Shown in pieces: positions 1 through 5,397 of a stretch of DNA of 5,397 bases. The notes under the pieces are model-generated. The model worked only from the letters and a program-made list of their open reading frames with translations, did no database searches and was not told the DNA's origin. Origin of the DNA: an uncultured Aquincola sp. (GTDB lineage Bacteria; Pseudomonadota; Gammaproteobacteria; Burkholderiales; Burkholderiaceae); the NCBI GenBank assembly GCA_937883885.1, contig CAKZXL010000038.1, positions 1 through 5,397 on the forward strand, written 5' to 3'. The translations under genes and the position numbers were made by a program. Numbering within the stretch: position 1 is the first letter of the stretch; the number at the start of each line of letters is the position of its first letter.

Positions 1-979
1 CGCGGTGGCGGCCATCGTCACCAACACCACCGTGGCGCCGCTGTACGCCCAGCGGCTGGCCGCGGCGCTGGCGCCGCACTACGGCCGCGTGCTGACCATC
101 GAGCTGCCCGACGGCGAAGCCCACAAGGACTGGCAGACGCTGGACCAGATCTTCAGCGCGTTGCTGGCCGCCAGCGCCGACCGCAAGACGGTGCTGTTTG
201 CGCTGGGGGGCGGCGTGGTGGGCGACGTGACCGGCTTTGCCGCCGCCAGCTACATGCGCGGCGTGCCCTTCGTGCAGGTGCCCACCACGCTGCTGGCGCA
301 GGTGGATTCATCGGTGGGCGGCAAAACGGCCATCAACCACCCGCTGGGCAAGAACATGATCGGCGCCTTCTACCAGCCGCTGCGCGTGCTGTGCGACCTG
401 GCGGTGCTGGATACGCTGCCCGAGCGCGAGCTGAGCGCCGGCCTGGCCGAGATCATCAAGTACGGCCCCATTGCCGATGCCGACTTCCTGGGCTGGATCG
501 AGGACAACATCGACGCGCTGCTGGCGCGCGACCGCGCCGCCATGGCTCATGCGGTGCGGCGCTCGTGCGAGATCAAGGCCTGGGTGGTGGGCCAGGACGA
601 GCGCGAAGGCGGCCTGCGCGCCATCCTCAACTTCGGCCACACCTTCGGCCATGCCATCGAGGCGGGCCTGGGCTACGGCGAATGGCTGCACGGCGAAGGC
701 GTGGGCTGCGGCATGGTGATGGCCAGCGACCTGTCGGTGCGGCTGGGGCTGATGCCGCCGGCCTTCCTGGACCGCATGCAGCGCCTGGTGGAGCGGGCGA
801 AGCTGCCGGTGCGCGGCCCGGCGCTGGGTGCCGAGCGCTACCTGGAGCTGATGCGCGTGGACAAGAAGGCCGAGGGCGGCGAGATCCGCTTCGTGCTGAT
901 CGAGCAGCTGGGCCGCGCGGTGATGCGCGCCGCGCCTGACGCGCTGGTGCGCGAGACGCTGGCCGCCCACACCGGCTGA
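1..979 (+). CDS. aroB: 3-dehydroquinate synthase, 5'-truncated by window edge
   Basis: AroB converts DAHP to 3-dehydroquinate, the second step of the cytosolic shikimate pathway, using NAD+ and a divalent metal. The reading frame enters from upstream (first complete codon at 2) and stops with TGA at 977-979. Numbering residues from the GTG at 5, the NAD-binding glycine-rich stretch ([11 protein letters not shown]) is at 68-78 and the active-site block [16 protein letters not shown] at 102-117 (K107, K116, N117). The three metal ligands are E149 (AEIIKYG), H212 ([11 protein letters not shown]) and H229 (WLHGEG); their spacings of 63 and 17 match E. coli AroB as I recall it. K287/K288 fit the late substrate-binding lysine. 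From that alignment about 35 N-terminal residues are missing, so the GTG at 5 is internal and not the start. All catalytic positions visible are conserved. It lies 16 bases before dgt, suggesting one transcript; aroK is the usual upstream partner but is not visible. Confidence 0.97.
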   Translation, partial: AVAAIVTNTTVAPLYAQRLAAALAPHYGRVLTIELPDGEAHKDWQTLDQIFSALLAASADRKTVLFALGGGVVGDVTGFAAASYMRGVPFVQVPTTLLAQVDSSVGGKTAINHPLGKNMIGAFYQPLRVLCDLAVLDTLPERELSAGLAEIIKYGPIADADFLGWIEDNIDALLARDRAAMAHAVRRSCEIKAWVVGQDEREGGLRAILNFGHTFGHAIEAGLGYGEWLHGEGVGCGMVMASDLSVRLGLMPPAFLDRMQRLVERAKLPVRGPALGAERYLELMRVDKKAEGGEIRFVLIEQLGRAVMRAAPDALVRETLAAHTG

Positions 980-995
980 CGCAGCGCCCCTACCG

Positions 996-2129
996 ATGCT
1001 TGCACCCTACGCCTGCGACCCCGACCGCTCGCGCGGGCGCCGGGTGCCCGAGCCGGCCGCGCCCACGCGCAGCATGTTCCAGCGCGACCGCGACCGCATC
1101 GTGCACAGCACCGCTTTCCGGCGGCTGGTCTACAAGACGCAGGTCTTCCTCAACCATGAGGGCGATCTGTTCCGCACCCGGCTCACCCATTCGCTGGAGG
1201 TGGCGCAGCTGGGTCGCTCCATCGCGCGCTCCCTGGGCCTGAACGAAGACCTCGTCGAAGCCATCGCGCTGGCCCACGACCTGGGGCACACGCCCTTCGG
1301 CCATGCCGGCCAGGACGCGCTGCACGACTGCATGCGCGAGCACGGCGGCTTCGAGCACAACCTGCAAAGCCTGCGGGTGGTCGACCAGCTGGAGCTGCGC
1401 TACCCGCAGTTCGACGGCCTGAACCTGTGCTTCGAGACGCGCGAAGGCATCCTCAAGCACTGCGCCCGGCGCGATGCGCTGCGCATCGAGGCCGCCGAGC
1501 CCGGCGGCGTGGCCCGCCGCTTTCTTGTTGGCACGCAGCCCAGCCTGGAAGCGCAGCTGTGCAACCTGGCCGACGAGATCGCCTACAACGCCCACGACAT
1601 CGACGACGGCGTGCGTTCGGGCCTGCTCACGCTGGCGCAGCTGGACGAGGTGCCGCTGTTCACCCGCTACCGCGATGCGGCACTGGCCGAGCATCCGTCG
1701 TTGGCCGGGCAGGGCCGGCGGCTGCTGTTCGAGGCCATCCGCCGCATGCTGTCGGACCAGGTGTACGACGTGATCGGCACCACCCGGGCCGCGCTGGACG
1801 TTGCCGCACCGGCCACGGCCGACGAGGCGCGCCAGGCTGGGCCGCTGGTGGGCTTCAGCCCCGCCATGCGCACCGACAGCACCGGCTTGAAGCGCTTTCT
1901 GATGCGTTCGCTCTACCGGCATCCGCAGGTGATGGACACCACCGACCGCGCCCGCCGCGTGGTGCGCGAGCTGTTCGACGCCTACCTGGCCTCGCCGCAC
2001 GAGATGCCGGCCGACTTTGCCGAGGCGCCCGACCGCCACCGCGCGGTGGCCGACTACATCGCCGGCATGACCGACCGCTTTGCGCTGCGCGAGCACACCC
2101 GCCTGGGCGGCGAATCGCTGTTTGGCTGA
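996..2129 (+). CDS. dgt: Type-2 dGTP triphosphohydrolase-like protein (HD domain)
   Basis: Members of this family hydrolyse deoxynucleoside triphosphates to the deoxynucleoside plus triphosphate and so tune dNTP pools in the cytosol. For the type-2 subgroup the physiological substrate is often unproven. The 377-residue product is of normal length. The HD metal-binding set is complete: H65 (RLTHSLEV), H94-D95 (LAHDLGHTPFGHAG) and D193 (LADEIAYNAHDIDD). The family's N-terminal signature (APYACDP, then SRGRR) begins at residue 3, which supports ATG 996 although there is no convincing Shine-Dalgarno sequence (only GC-rich, purine-poor bases precede it). Translation may depend on coupling with aroB, whose stop is 16 bases upstream. 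The next in-frame ATG (1074, M27) would remove the conserved N-terminus. No terminator with a T-tract follows the TGA at 2127-2129. The family call is secure; the exact substrate is not. Confidence 0.93.
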   Translation: MLAPYACDPDRSRGRRVPEPAAPTRSMFQRDRDRIVHSTAFRRLVYKTQVFLNHEGDLFRTRLTHSLEVAQLGRSIARSLGLNEDLVEAIALAHDLGHTPFGHAGQDALHDCMREHGGFEHNLQSLRVVDQLELRYPQFDGLNLCFETREGILKHCARRDALRIEAAEPGGVARRFLVGTQPSLEAQLCNLADEIAYNAHDIDDGVRSGLLTLAQLDEVPLFTRYRDAALAEHPSLAGQGRRLLFEAIRRMLSDQVYDVIGTTRAALDVAAPATADEARQAGPLVGFSPAMRTDSTGLKRFLMRSLYRHPQVMDTTDRARRVVRELFDAYLASPHEMPADFAEAPDRHRAVADYIAGMTDRFALREHTRLGGESLFG

Positions 2130-2161
2130 GCAGGCGCCGCCCCCGGCACCAGCCCCGCCGG

Positions 2162-2173
2162 AATTGGGGACGG
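2162..2173 (+). repeat. Left half of an imperfect inverted repeat flanking the transposase gene
   Basis: AATTGGGGACGG here matches the reverse complement of 3098-3109 (AATTGGGGTCAG) at 10 of 12 positions, with the first eight identical. The two copies lie in opposite orientation on either side of the transposase gene, 29 bases before its start and 182 bases after its stop. This would suit the ends of a mobilised unit or binding sites for the transposase. A match this short could arise by chance, so the pairing is tentative. Confidence 0.35.
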
Positions 2174-2178
2174 ATCAT

Positions 2179-2184
2179 TAGAAT
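2179..2184 (+). promoter_or_regulatory. Candidate -10 box giving a leaderless transposase mRNA
   Basis: TAGAAT matches the sigma-70 -10 consensus at five of six positions and ends six bases before the ATG at 2191. Transcription from it would start at or next to the A of the start codon. There is no Shine-Dalgarno sequence at a usable distance (the GGGG at 2186-2189 is only one base from the ATG). No -35 box is recognisable 15-18 bases upstream, where the sequence is all G/C, so the promoter would be weak or need an activator. Confidence 0.35.
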
Positions 2185-2190
2185 CGGGGC

Positions 2191-2916
2191 ATGGCCCGCC
2201 TCGCCCGTCTCTCCCTCGGGGGAGAACTCCACCTGATCCTGCAGCGCGGCAACAACGCGCAGCCGGTGTTCCAGGACGATGCCGACCGCACCAGCTACCT
2301 GGAAAAGCTGGCCGCGTCGGCGCCGGCCTGCGGGCTGGCCGTGCACGCGTATGCGCTGCTGCCCAACCAGGTGCACCTGCTGGCCACGCCCGCTTCGGCC
2401 GACAGCCTGAGCCAGTGCATGCAGACGCTGGGCCGCAGTTATGTGGCCAGCTTCAACCGCCGCCATGGCCGCACCGGCACGCTCTGGGAAGGGCGCTTCC
2501 GCGCGACGGTGGTGGAAGCCGACCGCCATTTTCTGGACGCGCTGGTGTACGTGGACACCGCCGCCGAGCGGGCCGGGCTGGGCGCGGCCTGGCCCTGGTC
2601 CAGCACGGCGCACCATCGTGGGCAGCGGCGCGACCCGCTGGTCAGCGAACACCGGGCCTTCTGGGCCTTGGGCAACACGCCGTTCGACCGGGAGGCCGCC
2701 TACCAGGCGCTGCTGGCGCGCGGCCTGTCGGCGGCGCAGGTCGAGCAGTTCTCACAGGCGCAGCACAAGGGTTGGGTGCTGGGCTCGCCCGCCTTCCTGG
2801 CGGCGATGGCCCAGCGCACCGAGCGCCCGCTGGCGCCGCGCCCGCGGGGCCGGCCGCGCAAGGCGGCACCGGCGGCGGACGCGCTGCCGCCAGACGGCGA
2901 GCAGTCGGAAAACTGA
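2191..2916 (+). CDS. REP-associated tyrosine transposase (RAYT), IS200-like Y1 domain, with altered HUH motif
   Basis: The 241-residue protein belongs to the Y1_Tnp/IS200-like family of single-strand DNA transposases, in the stand-alone RAYT branch thought to act on REP-type palindromes. Family landmarks in order: MARLARL start, LHLILQRGNN (13-22), HAYALLPNQVHLLATP (52-67), MQTLGRSYV (77-85), FNRRHGRTGTLWEGRFRA (88-105), the presumed catalytic tyrosine Y120, PWSS (135-138), DPLVSEH (148-154), ALGNTPF (159-165), and a basic tail RPRGRPRK (217-224). Two conserved features are changed. The metal-binding HxH reads Q60-V-H62, and the usual YIELNPVRAGL reads YVDTAAERAGL (120-130). The frame is intact with no stops, and base composition resembles the neighbours, so it is not a recent arrival. 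It starts 61 bases after dgt and has its own candidate promoter. It may be an inactive relic, or a protein kept for DNA binding; strand-transfer activity is doubtful. Family call sure, activity unknown. Confidence 0.87.
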   Translation: MARLARLSLGGELHLILQRGNNAQPVFQDDADRTSYLEKLAASAPACGLAVHAYALLPNQVHLLATPASADSLSQCMQTLGRSYVASFNRRHGRTGTLWEGRFRATVVEADRHFLDALVYVDTAAERAGLGAAWPWSSTAHHRGQRRDPLVSEHRAFWALGNTPFDREAAYQALLARGLSAAQVEQFSQAQHKGWVLGSPAFLAAMAQRTERPLAPRPRGRPRKAAPAADALPPDGEQSEN

Positions 2917-2951
2917 CGCGCCAAACGCCTCAAACGCGCCAGACGCGTCCG
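2916..2951 (+). repeat. Degenerate 9-base tandem repeat, four units
   Basis: Four consecutive 9-base units start at the last base of the transposase stop codon: ACGCGCCAA, ACGCCTCAA, ACGCGCCAG, ACGCGTCCG. Each begins with ACGC, and neighbouring units differ at two or three positions. The array decays into CCGCATCGC. It probably arose by slippage or by decay of a former coding tail. No function is evident. Confidence 0.55.
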
Positions 2952-3064
2952 CCGCATCGCGCCCGCAGCGCAGCGTCCAGCGTTTTCTTCCACGCTCTGA
3001 TGCTGGCACGGCCGATGCATCACACCGCCCCAGCGCAGCCAGTCTAATGTGTCCCTATTTAATC

Positions 3065-3080
3065 AAGCCGAGCAAGGCTT
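3065..3080 (+). repeat. Small hairpin in the AT-rich island
   Basis: AAGCC (3065-3069) and GGCTT (3076-3080) form a perfect five-base-pair stem around the six-base loop GAGCAA. It is short, lacks a following T-run, and is too weak to be a terminator. It might be a REP-like palindrome left by the neighbouring transposase; there is only one copy in the window, so this cannot be tested here. Confidence 0.35.
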
Positions 3081-3084
3081 CGAA

Positions 3085-3113
3085 AGATAATTGGATACTG
3101 ACCCCAATTGTTT
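3085..3113 (+). repeat. Hairpin containing the right-hand inverted-repeat copy
   Basis: AATTGG (3089-3094) pairs with CCAATT (3104-3109) around the nine-base loop ATACTGACC. Outward extension to 3085/3113 adds four more pairs, two of them G-U wobbles, for a ten-pair RNA stem. The right arm includes CTGACCCCAATT (3098-3109), the inverted partner of 2162-2173. Single-stranded hairpins of this kind are what Y1 transposases recognise, so it may be a former end or binding site. A structural role in the gltB leader would require transcription from further upstream. Confidence 0.4.
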
Positions 3114-3116
3114 CAG

Positions 3117-3144
3117 TTGAATCATCTGCTGCAGTGCATTAAAT
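3117..3144 (+). promoter_or_regulatory. gltB: Candidate sigma-70 promoter for gltB
   Basis: TTGAAT (3117-3122) as -35 and TTAAAT (3139-3144) as -10 are separated by 16 bases; each matches its consensus at four of six positions. Transcription would begin near 3151, giving a leader of about 30 bases that includes the pyrimidine-rich run and the ribosome binding site. The AT-rich island offers other -10-like hexamers (GATAAT at 3086, TTTAAT at 3058, TCTAAT at 3043), but none has a plausible -35 at the right distance. Confidence 0.35.
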
Positions 3145-3148
3145 TCAC
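3134..3148. promoter_or_regulatory. Possible operator: imperfect 15-base dyad over the gltB -10
   Basis: GTGCATTAAATTCAC is a dyad in which six of seven base pairs match about a central A. It contains a T-N11-A spacing (T3135, A3147) as seen at LysR-type sites, and it covers the candidate -10 hexamer. Glutamate synthase operons are commonly controlled by nitrogen or amino-acid regulators (GltC of the LysR family in Bacillus; Lrp in enterics). Which regulator, if any, binds here is unknown. Confidence 0.25.
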
Positions 3149-3171
3149 GGTCCTTTCTTCCCCTCTCACGT

Positions 3172-3175
3172 GGAG
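3172..3175 (+). promoter_or_regulatory. gltB: Shine-Dalgarno sequence of gltB
   Basis: GGAG lies six bases before the ATG at 3182. It decides that start over the second in-frame ATG at 3215 (M12), which is preceded by no comparable purine run. Confidence 0.7.
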
Positions 3176-3181
3176 CGCGCC

Positions 3182-5397
<2,216 letters not shown>

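Larger units (their letters stand above)
2917..3181. other. Intergenic region with AT-rich island upstream of gltB
   Basis: No credible gene lies between the transposase stop and the gltB start. The first part (2917-3040) is GC-rich like the genes and holds the 9-base repeat. At about 3041 composition changes sharply: 3041-3150 has 45 G/C in 110 bases (41%) against about 70% around it. This island holds two hairpins, the right inverted-repeat copy, a GTGTCCCTATTTAAT stretch and the candidate gltB promoter. A pyrimidine-rich run (3151-3167) precedes the gltB ribosome binding site. No hairpin-plus-T-tract terminator separates the transposase gene from gltB. Confidence 0.75.

Noticed and set aside
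5..7. GTG as the start of aroB
   Set aside because: The protein would lack about 35 residues of the N-terminal domain compared with the family, and the frame is open to the window edge.
990..2096. A 368-codon open frame on the minus strand
   Set aside because: It mirrors dgt and shows the same low-complexity H/Q/R/V-rich composition; dgt carries the complete HD motif set.
2143..2161. CCGGC/GCCGG hairpin after dgt as a terminator
   Set aside because: It has only five base pairs in GC-rich DNA with a nine-base loop, and no T-run follows. Such pairings are expected by chance here.
1427..2236. A 269-codon plus-strand frame overlapping dgt and the transposase start
   Set aside because: It is an arginine/alanine/proline-rich out-of-frame shadow of dgt with no family resemblance.
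2979..2996. AGCGT/ACGCT hairpin after the transposase gene as a terminator or REP
   Set aside because: It is a five-pair stem with no T-tract and no second copy in the window. I also see no canonical GTAG-headed REP palindrome.
3014..3021. GATGCATC perfect palindrome
   Set aside because: An eight-base palindrome is unremarkable in a window of this size and has no supporting context.
3086..3091. GATAAT as the gltB -10
   Set aside because: It matches five of six positions, but no -35-like hexamer lies 15-18 bases upstream, and it is inside the hairpin arm.
2415..3142. Plus-strand frames running past the transposase stop into the AT-rich region
   Set aside because: They are out-of-frame shadows, extended only because the GC-rich sequence lacks stops. 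Repetitive residues there come from the 9-base array.

Overview
The window is a GC-rich piece of chromosome (roughly 70% G+C in the genes), most likely from a betaproteobacterium of the order Burkholderiales, in the Comamonadaceae/Rubrivivax-Leptothrix neighbourhood. This placement rests on the style of the proteins (the N-terminus of the dGTPase-like protein, the MARLARL-type REP-associated transposase, the GltB sequence) and on gene order recalled for that group. No database search was possible. All four genes are on the plus strand.

Layout. Positions 1-979 hold the 3' nine-tenths of aroB (3-dehydroquinate synthase, shikimate pathway), whose first ~35 codons lie upstream of the window. Sixteen bases later comes dgt (996-2129), a type-2 dGTP triphosphohydrolase-like HD-domain protein, almost certainly co-transcribed with aroB. 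After a 61-base gap lies a single-domain Y1/HUH transposase of the REP-associated (RAYT, IS200-like) type (2191-2916). A 265-base intergenic region follows (2917-3181). It contains a degenerate 9-base tandem repeat, then an AT-rich island (3041-3150, about 41% G+C) with small hairpins and a candidate promoter. From 3182 to the window end is the first 738 codons of gltB, the large subunit of NADPH-dependent glutamate synthase. Its glutaminase domain is complete and its central domain is cut by the window edge.

How the genes work together. The aroB-dgt pair and gltB are housekeeping genes for aromatic amino acid precursors, dNTP pool control and ammonia assimilation. They are not obviously linked in function. 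The RAYT and its flanking DNA separate them and probably supply or surround the gltB promoter.

Most interesting points. The transposase has lost the first histidine of its HUH metal-binding motif (it reads QVH) and the usual ELNPVRAG block after its tyrosine, yet its frame is intact. Its C-terminus carries a textbook AT-hook. Short inverted AATTGGGG-type ends flank it, the right-hand one inside the AT-rich island upstream of gltB. This fits a domesticated or decaying RAYT whose flank became part of gltB regulation, which is an inference. I found no RNA gene, CRISPR array, prophage or unambiguous new system.
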